The notes under the pieces were generated by a model. The model searched no databases and was not told where the DNA came from. It worked only from the letters and a program-made list of their open reading frames with translations. Below are positions 20,547-29,853 of a stretch of DNA of 64,000 bases, in pieces; positions within the stretch are counted from its first letter, which is position 1; each line of letters starts with the position of its first letter. The position numbers and the translations under genes are program-made. Source of the stretch: Leishmania martiniquensis (Eukaryota; Euglenozoa; Kinetoplastea; Trypanosomatida; Trypanosomatidae); the NCBI RefSeq assembly GCF_017916325.1, contig NC_090150.1, forward strand, positions 64,501 to 128,500. The letters run 5' to 3'.

Positions 20547-20766
20547 GAGACAACGGCGTCGAAGGAGACGCATAGCACACCCCATCACACCCTATCAGCT
20601 CCTCCTAGCTGGCGTGTCGCCCGCTCCCGTGGAAACGTACAGCAGTCGGAGGCCCCTCCACTCGCGCCCGCAGCGTCTCTCTCTCGCACCGCCAACGCCG
20701 TCCATCACAATTCCGTCGCTCTCCGGTCATCCTCAAATAGCATGACTGACGCGTTGGTCGGCCCGC
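20547..20766. repeat. Block B, copy 2: unidentified 220-bp repeat
   Basis: Same sequence and orientation as 5243-5462. Here it lies upstream of L13a, 323 bp from its ATG, and 630 bp from SIDER-like copy 3. At the first locus it lies on the other side of the SIDER-like element, so the two repeats are not a fixed composite unit. Confidence 0.85.
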
Positions 20767-21396
20767 GCACTCGTGTTCTTTCTTTCTTTCGAGACTTTAA
20801 GGATTCCGGTATCCCACCCGCTTGAATCACCCCTGCACGCCGCCTCTCGTGGCTGGGGAAAAGCGATGAAAAGGCCTGTCCGCCTCGAGCTGAACTGATA
20901 CAGTGACATGTGACGGGCACGCTCAAGCAAAGAATAGTGGAAACAAAAAACCTATGAACGTGGGCACTCTCCTCCGTCTCCGTATATAACAGCGCTAAAA
21001 GAGTTTTCGGAGAAATTCCAAAACTGGATACCTTGTCGACAACGAAACGTCACTTTCTGGGAACGCGCGCGGCACAGGCTTGCGATGCAGATCACCCTAG
21101 CACCACCTCTGCCTGCATGATCACAACAGATGGCAACGCGACTCGCTTTTTCACGCCTACGCCAATCCGGCCACGCTCACCAAGTGGAACAGAGAGAGAG
21201 AGACCCAGGCCCCACACACGGCCGAGCACCTAGTGTTCGCCACAGAAGCCTCTTTGCGTACATGAAACACGGCACCTTCTCTTTTCAACTCCTCAGCAAG
21301 CTTCCCGTCTGTCTCAAAAACACCCTCGCGTGCTGCCTTGGCAAGAGGCACTTGGCACCTCTGTTTAGCTTGCTGCGCCACCAGCCAGCACTCCAG

Positions 21397-21940
21397 TTTT
21401 TTGTTGTTGGCCTAGCGTCTCCGTTCTGTGCCGTACAGCATACGAGCTTGACCCCCACCCCCCAATACCCGCGTTCCCCGGGCCGGCCACACAGGCCCGT
21501 CGCCTCGTGCGACGCAGCCGGCAGACGCGCGGCGCCGCAATGCGCAGACCCGGTTATCGGAGCGCCGTGCCCGCCACCTGGTGCGTCCCGCTCGGGTGCC
21601 GCAGGCTCCCCGCACGCCATTGGGCAGAGTGAGGGCCGAGTGCAGTGCGTTCGGGCCACGCCGGCACGCCACCCCTCACGCGGATCGCGCAAGCGCCTTA
21701 GCTGCTGCATGTTGCTGCGACGCAGCGCCATGCAGGACCTGGCCGGCGGCATCAGCGCCAATACATCGCACTGACTTCGCTGCGTCGCAGGCGCTTGAGC
21801 CTGGTCCAGCGATATGCGGCTCGGCCTTCGGCAGGGATAGAGGGGGTGGGGAACTGATGAGCCTCCTCGCACACCGAGAGGAGAGGGGCGATAGTGGACA
21901 ACTCTGACGCCAGACGCAGGAAGGTGTCAGTTTTCCTCAG
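21397..21940 (-). mobile_element. SIDER-like retroposon, copy 3 (full length)
   Basis: 544 bp on the minus strand, with the A-rich tail at 21397-21410 (read as T-rich on plus), the core at 21420-21924 and the head at 21925-21940. It matches copy 2 end to end in reverse complement and copy 1 over the whole 505-bp core. Element sense equals transcription sense, about 1.1 kb past the stop of the CFAP20-domain gene, so it probably lies in that gene's 3' UTR. SIDER2 elements in Leishmania 3' UTRs are reported to lower mRNA stability; whether this copy does so is untested. Confidence 0.75.
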
Positions 21941-23015
21941 AGCTGCCACGAGCGTTCGAAAAGCAAGCAAATATGTGTTTGTGAAGGCATTGCGTGGGAC
22001 TCGCAGGAGTTCTACTCGAAAGTGAAGGAAGAGGGAGCACGCTACTCAAGATAGCGCCATTCTTCACCAACGTAGCTCATCAGTACTTCACGTCGTTGTG
22101 TGTTTTCGCCATCTTGTTTTGTGAGGAATCGGGGTCTTCGCGTACGTATGTCGATCAAGGTCAGAGGATAAGAGGCACGCCAGAGAGAGGGCCAACTCGA
22201 ATGTGCGTGTGGCACATAGCGGCGGCCGAAAAAAAAAGGAAGAGGGAGGAGACACCCAGAGAGAAGCACGTAAAAGTTGGTGAATAAGAGCTAAACTGTG
22301 AGGGGGTGCATCTGACGCGACGCAAGAGCAGCAACATACTGAGTCGGCACTCTGTGTTGCAGGACGCTGTCGTTTCCTTCGCCTTTTCTCAATGCACTCT
22401 CTTCATAGGAGCAGCATATCACTGCAGAACTAATGAACATGTGGGCGATCAGGGAAAAAGGAAACCCCGAAAGCGAGGAAAGGGAATGCCAGCAGTGCAC
22501 GTTGTTTTCGCTAGAGGAGGGAGAATGGGAGCGCACGCCGACCCGCACGCGGGCATATAGTGAAACGGACCCGAAGAAGCAATGCGCAGGTTCAAAAAGA
22601 AAGCAATAAAAGAGGGAAAACGGAGGACAGAGGCCGTAAACGAACAAAAAAAAGAGGGAATGTATCTTCAAAGGCTTCTGAAAGTGTATGTGTGTGTGTG
22701 TGTGAACTCTTGATGATGGTACAAGCAGAAGCCGAAAGGTACGAGAAGGACACAGAGACACCGCAAAATAAATGAAAACATCCGAACAGATGCAAAAAAG
22801 GGTCAGTGAAAACGGAAGGGAGCTGACAGTCTCAAGGGGCAGAGAGGAAGAAAAAAAGAAGCAGCGAGCTACAGATGGAGGCACGGCAAGTCCTAAAACT
22901 GTCCGTGCGGGCAAAGCACCACGTCTCCTGAAGCTCATCTGAATCTCGGAATGAGGCGTTGTTTGCATTTCTCCTTTTGGATCTACCCATGCGCACCACC
23001 ACCCACAAAACGATT

Positions 23016-24581
23016 TCACTCAGCGTCTGTCAGCAACGTGAGCGCACCCTCCAAGTTGAGGTTGGCGCTCTCATCCTCCTCGTACTCGCCATTTGGTTTA
23101 AGCACACCGAGATACCCGAAGCCGTATCCGCATATCGGGGCTGCCTCTGTCAAATCCTCCGCGACCGCAACTCTCTGGGACAGCGGAAGCTCAGACGCAA
23201 CGAGCGTCTTGGCTGCTGCTGCCTTGTTAACCTTTTGCTCATTCGCCCTAAGTACACGCATGTGACGTCGAAGGCGCTGCTGCCGCCGTGAGCTGCTACT
23301 CCGCCCATCATCGCCACTGCTGCTAGCGGATACCTGCGCCGGCACCACCCTCCGCTTGCGAGACGCGATGATGCGCTGCAGCCTTTCGTTGTCGCCTGAT
23401 CCTGGGGAAGCAGTCACGCCTTTCGGTTTACGTGGCGGTCGCTTAGCTGCGTCTACCCTGCCCGCACGTGCCGATGAAGCAGTGACGGGTGCTGCGGTAG
23501 GTTCCTCAGAAAACTGTTCCCAAGCGCTGAGGCCACCCGGAGTATTGATCGCTGCCGCTCGTACTACCCCAGAAGACTTGCCTGTGTTGGCCTCTTGCAA
23601 TGCCTGCTGCCGGTGCCCCTCCCCGTACGAGGATGATGCAGTGGCATGCTCATCCCTGATCGTTATGTCCTCACTGTCTACGAGTCGAATATAATCGCAT
23701 TTGGAAGTCAAGCTGGGCGATCCCTTTCCCAAAGGTGCCCCGACCTGCACCGAGGCGCTCTTAGTCGAAGAAAGATGAGGATAAGAGGGCGGTGTGGCTG
23801 TCTCTTGAAGTGGCTGCAGCCGCGGCGGGATCACTGAGTGCATCGAGAGAGGTGTTGCTGCCGAGGGCGGCGACTCGACGCGGGCAGCGGCTGCTATGGC
23901 AGAAGGCACATCCCCTTTCAGTACTGTCTTTGTTACAGTTTCAACCACAAGCGGAGGCGAACGATGCTCCGACGGCGCGGAGGCCGTCTTCCAGATCGGC
24001 GGAACATACGCAGGAACCGCGAACAGCGCCATGCTCTCCGGTGCCGCGTCTATGCATGACTGCTCGTCACTGCTCGTGAACACACACGACATCTTCCCCG
24101 TGCCGGTGAGGGTAATTGTGTCGATGCAGGTTATAGAAGGGAGATGGAAAACAGAGTGCGCAATGCCGGCAACATGAAACACCACCTGCACCCATTTGCT
24201 GCGAGGTATGATTAGGGGGAGGTAGGCGGTTGTCAGTTCCTCAGCTGTTTCGTCGTATCGAGCAGTTTTAACATAGGTGCCGATTACCAGTTTCGTCCGG
24301 TTTACTGTATATTGGCTGACGACGATCTCCAGCGCGAAGTGATCCGTGGAGTCGAGACAAATTTGAGCTGCTAAAAGAGAGTTGTGCAATCGTAATGAAG
24401 AGAGAGGGCGGTCCTCGCGCGGGATTTGCACGCGGGTCTGAGAAGGTGCTCCTTTCATTATTAAGACTGGTTTCCGAATGTGCTTGTCGATGTCAATAGA
24501 GCATCCTCGAGGATTTACAACTTTCGCATGCATTAGCAGCTTGCTGTTTGCCTCCATGACAAACTGTAGCTCTGTTGCCAT
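23016..24581 (-). CDS. CFAP20-like (DUF667) domain protein
   Basis: 521 residues from the ATG at 24581 (MATELQFVME). Residues about 20-160 form a beta-rich domain. The pattern (GCSIDIDKH, ALEIVVSQYTVNRTKLVIGTYVKT, AYLPLIIPRSKWVQVVFHVAGI, ITLTGTGKMSCVFTS) resembles the CFAP20/WDR90/CFAP20DC domain. CFAP20 family proteins are ciliary or basal-body components that stabilise doublet microtubules. The remaining 350 residues are mostly disordered, Ser/Pro/Ala-rich, with an Arg-rich coiled stretch near 420-450 (RRQQRLRRHMRVLRANEQK). A conserved-looking acidic tail (CGYGFGYLGVLKPNGEYEEDES) follows. The long C-terminal extension makes it more like CFAP20DC-type proteins than CFAP20 itself. A flagellar role is inferred from family. 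Confidence 0.65.
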   Translation of the reverse strand: MATELQFVMEANSKLLMHAKVVNPRGCSIDIDKHIRKPVLIMKGAPSQTRVQIPREDRPLSSLRLHNSLLAAQICLDSTDHFALEIVVSQYTVNRTKLVIGTYVKTARYDETAEELTTAYLPLIIPRSKWVQVVFHVAGIAHSVFHLPSITCIDTITLTGTGKMSCVFTSSDEQSCIDAAPESMALFAVPAYVPPIWKTASAPSEHRSPPLVVETVTKTVLKGDVPSAIAAAARVESPPSAATPLSMHSVIPPRLQPLQETATPPSYPHLSSTKSASVQVGAPLGKGSPSLTSKCDYIRLVDSEDITIRDEHATASSSYGEGHRQQALQEANTGKSSGVVRAAAINTPGGLSAWEQFSEEPTAAPVTASSARAGRVDAAKRPPRKPKGVTASPGSGDNERLQRIIASRKRRVVPAQVSASSSGDDGRSSSSRRQQRLRRHMRVLRANEQKVNKAAAAKTLVASELPLSQRVAVAEDLTEAAPICGYGFGYLGVLKPNGEYEEDESANLNLEGALTLLTDAE

Positions 24582-25174
24582 CTCGGATGGCCAGATAGAA
24601 AAATAGCGCACGAACGAAAACGTAATATGTGTGTTTTGCAAGTCAGCTGATCACGTAAAGTAGCTATGAACGCGCACTCTCCTGTTGCAGCAGCGCTTTT
24701 GTTGCCTTTACCAGCAGATTCCACAGAAAAGATGAAAAAAAGCGTGGCACATGCTAGCACTGAAGAAAAATTGGGAAAGGGAGGTCAATTAGAGCAAAGA
24801 AGTGTAGGGATCTGCGCGTGAAAGGTACACTAAGGAGGCACGTCACTCATCAGCGCAAGGAAACGCATTGGCTCTTGGGTGTATTTTTTGTGTCGCATGT
24901 TGCCGAGATACGGTCTAACAAACAACATAAAAAATACATGCATATATATATATATAGTGAAAGGTCATTTTGACGCAGCTTCGCCCTTTTTATAGTACCT
25001 ATTAGGGAGAAGGGACCCAGGCTCTTCTTTCGTTTTTGATCGATGTGGTTCCTCACGCTCGAGTAAGGCCATGAAAAGCAAAAGATATTTTTTCTGCAAT
25101 GGGTGAATGAAGGATGATGCATGCGGATCTATGTGAAGAAAAATCGCATGATGCCCTCTCACCTATTCCCCATG
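24582..25174. other. AT-richer intergenic region
   Basis: 590 bp between the CFAP20-domain and phosphatase genes. It is clearly richer in A/T than the spacers further left and includes an (AT)n run near 24944-24957. It should hold the phosphatase 3' UTR and the 5' UTR of the CFAP20-domain gene. No gene seen. Confidence 0.55.
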
Positions 25175-26371
25175 TTAGTCGCGGTTGAGAGGGTTTGGAA
25201 GAGGGTCCCGGAAAAGCATGATATCCCGCTGCTGGACAAAGTCTGGTGGCTCCAGAGTAATGATGCTGCACACCCCCTTTGCATCCACGCACAAGATGCC
25301 ACCCCTATTTCCAAATTCGTTGCAGTAGTTTGTTGCTGAGAAGATGGTGAGCAGATGTCGTCTTTTGTTATCCGGAAAAAATTGGAATCCCTCCTCAACT
25401 ACTTGGTGCGCACGGCACACTAAGTCTATGTCGTTGTCGACCAAAAACCGCTCAAGTGCTCGCTCGGAAAACACAGATGATATTCTGCGCGAGCTCGGAG
25501 CCCAGTCTACACCGGCTGGCAGATCTGCTTCGGGATCAGCCCACAGAAGGTCACAAATGACCCCGGAGTGCGGGACATTGCATGGGCGCATATCTGGAAT
25601 GTCTCGCACGCAACGGAGCTCAGAAGAGAGGCCACCATGCACACAGAAAATGGACCCATTAACCAGAGCTGCTACAGGAAGAACACGAAAAAAATCGGTG
25701 AACATCTTGAAGAGCTTGATGCCGTAACGTCGCTTGCATTCATCATAAAATCCGTACAAGAGCATGATTTGCTCGTCCTCGTGGTTGCCGCGAAGCATGG
25801 TCATATGTCGTGGAGAGATTATCTTGAGAGCCAGCAGCGTCACAACGACCTCAACGGAACGAGCGCCGCGGTCGACATAATCTCCAAGAAACAGAAAGCT
25901 GTACGTGTTATCATCGATTGAAGAGCTGTCCTCTGTTCGCGCCCTCTTTGCATCAGTTCCGAAAACAGTGCCCCCCAGCGGTGGGCATCGCTTAAAAATG
26001 TTTACCAAGTCGTAGTACTGGCCGTGTAGGTCGCCACAGGCGTAAACAGGCGAATCAACTTCGACAAGCATCGGCTCGCTAGCTATGATTGCGCGTGCTT
26101 TGATAAGAATCTGTACTATCAGGCCCTCAGGAATTCGCTGCTCTTCCGCAACTTTGCTTGTGTAGCGCTCTGGAAGGAGTTCTAAAAGGCGGTAAAGTAC
26201 GTCATTCTCTTTTTCAACAGAAAGAGTATCTGTCGGAAGGCTACTTAGTGTGCACGTGGATAGATCCACGGTGTGTCGCCCTCGCTTCGTGTGTGCCATT
26301 TGCGCATAGTCAGCTAGTCGTCTGGATCGGCACCACTCGATTTGACCGCCGTTTTCGGATGGAAATCCCAT
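25175..26371 (-). CDS. PP1-like serine/threonine phosphatase (PPP family)
   Basis: 398 residues from the ATG at 26371. An ATG at 26299 (MAHTKRGRHT) would give 374. All PPP signatures are present: GDLHGQYYD (113-121), GDYVDRG (163-169), LRGNHE (193-198) and CVHGGLS (243-249), then RAHQVVEEGFQFF (from 320) and ATNYCNEFGNRGG (from 346). The order and the C-terminal half are closest to PP1. An Asp/Ser-rich insert of about 20-25 residues (roughly 136-157) separates the GDxHG and GDxVDRG motifs and is absent from classical PP1. The N-terminus is also longer. An active metal-dependent phosphatase is expected; the insert may direct a lineage-specific partner. Confidence 0.9.
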   Translation of the reverse strand: MGFPSENGGQIEWCRSRRLADYAQMAHTKRGRHTVDLSTCTLSSLPTDTLSVEKENDVLYRLLELLPERYTSKVAEEQRIPEGLIVQILIKARAIIASEPMLVEVDSPVYACGDLHGQYYDLVNIFKRCPPLGGTVFGTDAKRARTEDSSSIDDNTYSFLFLGDYVDRGARSVEVVVTLLALKIISPRHMTMLRGNHEDEQIMLLYGFYDECKRRYGIKLFKMFTDFFRVLPVAALVNGSIFCVHGGLSSELRCVRDIPDMRPCNVPHSGVICDLLWADPEADLPAGVDWAPSSRRISSVFSERALERFLVDNDIDLVCRAHQVVEEGFQFFPDNKRRHLLTIFSATNYCNEFGNRGGILCVDAKGVCSIITLEPPDFVQQRDIMLFRDPLPNPLNRD

Positions 26372-27140
26372 CACCCTCAACTACAGAATGCAGTTGAGGT
26401 AACATTAGTAAGGGGGTTCAAAAAGAGATGAGGGTAGGTATGAGAAAACAAGTAGATCGTTTTTTTCGCACAAGTGACATTTCACCGCAAGCGAATCTAT
26501 AAAAATGCATTAAGCCACAAATGCATCTCCCTCTGCTACATCCGGGAGAAGTCCAGGTCGGCTTAGACAGTTTGTCCTATCCTCAAAGCAGGCGACGAGT
26601 CGAAGCTTTGTGCTTCGTTTCTCTACATCCCTTCTGTGCACACTTGCCCCGCGGTCCACTCAATAAGGGGACAGAGGAGCTGCATACATCGACCCAAGCG
26701 GGCCCATTCCATAGCTATGCTTGAGGACAGAAGCGGCGGTGTCTCTCGTGCAGCTTACAAGAGGTGATTCACGGTGCGCGTCGAATGAGCACAACGAGAA
26801 AGCAGGCTAAGTAGACATCAGTGCCCTAAGAAACCACAGGAGAGGCAAGAACAAAGCGGGGCACCTTTTGGCCTCGTTAATGGCTCTGAAGTGGAACAGC
26901 TGTCTGCTTGTCACGTGCAATACGAGTTAAAGACGCGCAAGCTTCGCAATAAGTTATGAATGGTCGACAATCTCAGAGGGATCATTGAAGACCCATAGAC
27001 CCTGATGAGGGGAAAGAGCAGCGACACAAAGAATAGAATCTGCAGGCTCTTTCAAACCGACAACAGCATGTTTCGCGGACCCTTTTCCTGTTTTTTTTAT
27101 TTGCTACCCAGTTTCAGAGATATTTCGTCTCTTTTTGTAC
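26372..27140. other. Intergenic region between the PPP phosphatase and the beta-rich protein
   Basis: 770 bp, lower in GC and without the (GT)n/GA-rich texture of other spacers. It should hold the 3' UTR of the beta-rich protein gene and the phosphatase 5' UTR. No ORF, RNA gene or repeat is supported. Confidence 0.5.
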
Positions 27141-27788
27141 TCAGCTCTCGTCATCGCCACCGAAAACTGAAGCATAGACAAGTGTGGGCGGTTCATCGTC
27201 AGAAGCAGATCCTTTTCGCACGGTGACGCGTGGAGGAGAGCGACTGCGTTTCCGAGACTCAGAAACTCTCGGCTCTTTGACGGAGCGGAATGGCTCCGGT
27301 TTCCAAGAAAGTAGAGCAGTCGAAGTTGTGGTAGGGGCAAATAAGCAGTCGGCGTTGTTGAGGATACACCCACTCACGATTACTTCAGTGACTGCAGGCC
27401 CCGTGCCGCTCTGAAACAGCAGCAGTCGTACTCGATCCCCATTGAAGAGCTTCAGTTTCAAAGGCACGCAAGCCTTGGTGGAGTCAGTCGCTACAAGAGG
27501 AACCGGTAGACCAATCGCTGTGCCTTCAGAGTCAAGGTGCTGCATAAAAACGTGCACTTTTCGCAGAGGAGATCCACCGGTAGTCTTGAAGACCATAGAG
27601 GTTACCTCTATCGAGTTGACCGTTGGCGCTACGGGGACTTGCAGATCCGTTGAGTGGGTTCCTGTTTTAAAGGCGGCCACATCCTCCACTTCAATGGAGA
27701 ATAACATCGGGGCATCTGTTAGCCCGCTTTCTGCCTCGTAATTAGAGTGAAAAGCCTTCCTAAACGGTAGCTCCGCCTTTTCGAGCAT
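27141..27788 (-). CDS. Small beta-rich protein, possibly nucleoplasmin-like; first gene of the left cluster
   Basis: 215 residues from the ATG at 27788 (MLEKAELPFRK). The upstream extension of the frame lacks an ATG and is UTR-like. Residues about 28-150 are a run of predicted beta strands (MLFSIEVEDV, VNSIEVTSMVFKT, RKVHVFMQHL, ACVPLKLKLFNGDRVRLLLFQSGTGPAVTEVIVSGCIL). The last of these resembles the end of a nucleoplasmin/NPL core, where a GSGPV-type turn is followed by a strand. The tail carries a basic KRSRSPPR motif, like a nuclear localisation signal, and ends in acidic residues. A histone-chaperone-type or NPL role is a low-confidence guess; unassigned is the safe label. Confidence 0.7.
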   Translation of the reverse strand: MLEKAELPFRKAFHSNYEAESGLTDAPMLFSIEVEDVAAFKTGTHSTDLQVPVAPTVNSIEVTSMVFKTTGGSPLRKVHVFMQHLDSEGTAIGLPVPLVATDSTKACVPLKLKLFNGDRVRLLLFQSGTGPAVTEVIVSGCILNNADCLFAPTTTSTALLSWKPEPFRSVKEPRVSESRKRSRSPPRVTVRKGSASDDEPPTLVYASVFGGDDES

Positions 27789-28809
27789 GATGAGGACCAC
27801 GGGGAGGAAACCCTTTCCGCGTGAAAGGAGGCCGAAAATGTACAGGAAGGCGAAGAAGCGTTGGAAACGAGTAAAGTGATTCACATGCACTTTAGCGGCA
27901 CCTTTGATTTCTAAAGCTGGTGAAGAGCTTTTTTACCTTCTCATTGTGCCGATCGAAGATCCACACAGAAAGCAGATGGCAAGGCGCAGGAAGTGGCAGT
28001 CAACTGAAGATGTGTTTTCGTTCAGATGTGCGAGGGTGCGGCTGTGGTGTAGCCCCTAATCTGGCCAAGAGATCCAGCCACGGCGATAGTCGCGCTCAAT
28101 CCTACGTCACACATCGCGTGCAACTGTTATCGCTCTAATGTGGCACCACAAAGAAATCTATTTCGAGGGAAAGCTCTCTTTTTATGAAATGAAGTTCGAT
28201 GATCACGCTCCGGGAGTGGGCTGGCATGTGCTCCATTCGCCCCCTTTGTTTTCTTCACCGGAGCTTCGCTTGAATGGCCCACAAGACGATAGCCGCTTCA
28301 AGACTGGAATGCCCCCCTCCCCACCGCATCTGCTTGCCTGGAAGCCTCCTCATGCACTGAAAAAACCGAGCCTTGCTGCCAACGCGCGCTGAGACCTTCT
28401 TGTGGTGCTATTCCCCCCTTCCTCTTTTCTGATGCGCTGCATCTGTTGAAAGACAGTGCAAAAAATTTTTTCACTATTCAGGCTCCTGGCGCCTTGGACC
28501 GACATGTGCTCGAGGTGGTACGCGGCATCGACAAGTATACTGCCTACTATCGGAAAGCTGCTCGCCGCACAAACGAGTCCGCTCCCCGCCTAACGATGAA
28601 TGTGTCTCCTCACTGAAACTCTTCCACCGCTGTGCTGCCACTTCGAGCACAAACGAGTAACACTGCAGCAGAGCCCAGCCCATTCATCTTCGCTCCTATT
28701 TTTTGCCCTTCCTCTGCTACTTGCCGGTGTGACAGCCTTCTTGAGTGCAGCCTCGCCGCCCCCCCAATGCCATCAGAGGTGCATCGGTGTTTTTATTATT
28801 CTGGTCACA
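27789..28809. promoter_or_regulatory. Divergent strand-switch region (likely Pol II transcription start region)
   Basis: Genes to the left all point left and genes to the right all point right, so the roughly 1-kb gap between start codons is a divergent strand-switch region. In Leishmania such regions initiate bidirectional Pol II transcription, carry acetylated H3 and lack TATA-type core promoters; some coincide with replication origins. Here the sequence is mixed, moderately AT-rich and without a tRNA gene, long G tract or repeat that I can identify. The purine/pyrimidine strand bias of the spacers flips across it. A pyrimidine-rich acceptor for the first rightward gene is visible near 28686-28735. 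Confidence 0.85.
28686..28735 (+). promoter_or_regulatory. Predicted polypyrimidine tract and trans-splice acceptor of the EIPR1-like gene
   Basis: A T/C-rich stretch is followed by GACAG with AG at 28734-28735, 75 bp before the start codon. This is the expected arrangement for spliced-leader addition on the first gene of the rightward cluster. A second AG follows within 20 bp and could be used instead. Confidence 0.45.
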
Positions 28810-29853
28810 ATGAGCACCGCATGTGCATATGGCCTAGACAGCCAAGCGAGGTCACTGTGCCCGCTTTATCATCCGTTGCTTAGCTCGCAGGAGTGCCACC
28901 GGTTCCTCATCGGGACCGCTAGCTCTTCGGTAGCGAACAAGATTCATCTCATTGAGTATCAGGACAGTATGAAATCGTTAGAGTGTGTTACGGTATGGTC
29001 ACATGACGATCCAGTGATGGGTCTGTGGTGCTCCCCATCTCTTTCCGAGGACAGTCTCCTTGCTGTCTCATCATTGCAGAAACTAGAGATTTTCCGAATT
29101 TCGGAAGATGTGATGAGTGAGCCCAAGTCCCTTGCTACAATCAGGAAGCGCTACAGCTGTGTGCTATGGGATTTAGACGGACTGCAGAGCGAATTCAAGG
29201 TAGTGCACGAGAATACGATCACCACCATACTCTTGAGCTCCTCCAAGATCGGTACAGAAATGGTCAACTACAAAAGCAGTGGGGGTCCCATTCGCTGCGC
29301 CGCCTTGGCTCCCTACGATCCGACTCTCTGCCTTATCTCTTCTGACGTTGATGGGCTGCAGCTCGTTGATCTGCGTAGCAAGAAAGAGATTTCCTTCGAA
29401 TCTTCCAAGCACAGACATGGTTTCGGCTACACAACAGCAATCGATTTCGATCGTTTGAAGCCCGGGCAGTTCCTCTCTGCAGGCACGGACGGCTATGTGT
29501 ACATTCACGATATACGATACAATGCCTCTTGCTCTCTCGCAATGCTGCAGCACATAAAAGCACATGAGCACTCGGTGCAGAGCTGCCTGTTCAACACGTT
29601 CCGAGACGAGTTGATTCTGTCGGGCAGCTCAGACGCCACACTGAAGCTGTGGGATGTTGAGCAGATCAATGAGCCAAAGTGCCTTCGCCGACTAGCAGAC
29701 TACGGAGATAGTGTTGTTTCCCTCTGCTGGAGCAGCAGCAGCCCGTGGGTATTTGCAGGGCTCTCTTTTAATGGGAAACTTCTCGTTGACACTGTTCCCA
29801 ACGAAAAGAAAATGAGCATCTTACTCGACGAAAAAAAGTGGTGCGAGGCATGA
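28810..29853 (+). CDS. EIPR1: EIPR1/TSSC1-like WD40 repeat protein
   Basis: 347 residues from the ATG at 28810 (MSTACAYGLDSQ). The upstream 70 codons in frame are non-conserved UTR. The N-terminus YGLDSQARSLCP...FLIGTASSS...NKIHLIEY matches the EIPR1 entry pattern (YGLEFQARAL...FLVGTQSL...NQIHIIDF). The C-terminus SVVSLCWSSSSPWVFAGLSFNGKLLVDTVP matches its last repeat. WD repeats between them include LSGSSDATLKLWD. EIPR1 binds the EARP/GARP tethering complexes and acts in endosomal recycling and dense-core vesicle traffic in animals. A conserved role at the trypanosomatid endosome is inferred. It is the first gene of the rightward unit. Confidence 0.85.
   Translation: MSTACAYGLDSQARSLCPLYHPLLSSQECHRFLIGTASSSVANKIHLIEYQDSMKSLECVTVWSHDDPVMGLWCSPSLSEDSLLAVSSLQKLEIFRISEDVMSEPKSLATIRKRYSCVLWDLDGLQSEFKVVHENTITTILLSSSKIGTEMVNYKSSGGPIRCAALAPYDPTLCLISSDVDGLQLVDLRSKKEISFESSKHRHGFGYTTAIDFDRLKPGQFLSAGTDGYVYIHDIRYNASCSLAMLQHIKAHEHSVQSCLFNTFRDELILSGSSDATLKLWDVEQINEPKCLRRLADYGDSVVSLCWSSSSPWVFAGLSFNGKLLVDTVPNEKKMSILLDEKKWCEA

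Larger units (their letters stand above)
20225..23015. other. Intergenic region between L13a and the CFAP20-domain gene
   Basis: 2.8 kb containing block B copy 2 (20547-20766) and SIDER-like copy 3 (21397-21940), with a unique stretch between them. Around 22550-22850 it is strongly A/G-rich on the plus strand and carries a (GT)n run at 22688-22704. It should hold the 3' UTR of the CFAP20-domain gene and the L13a 5' region. No gene seen. Confidence 0.55.
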
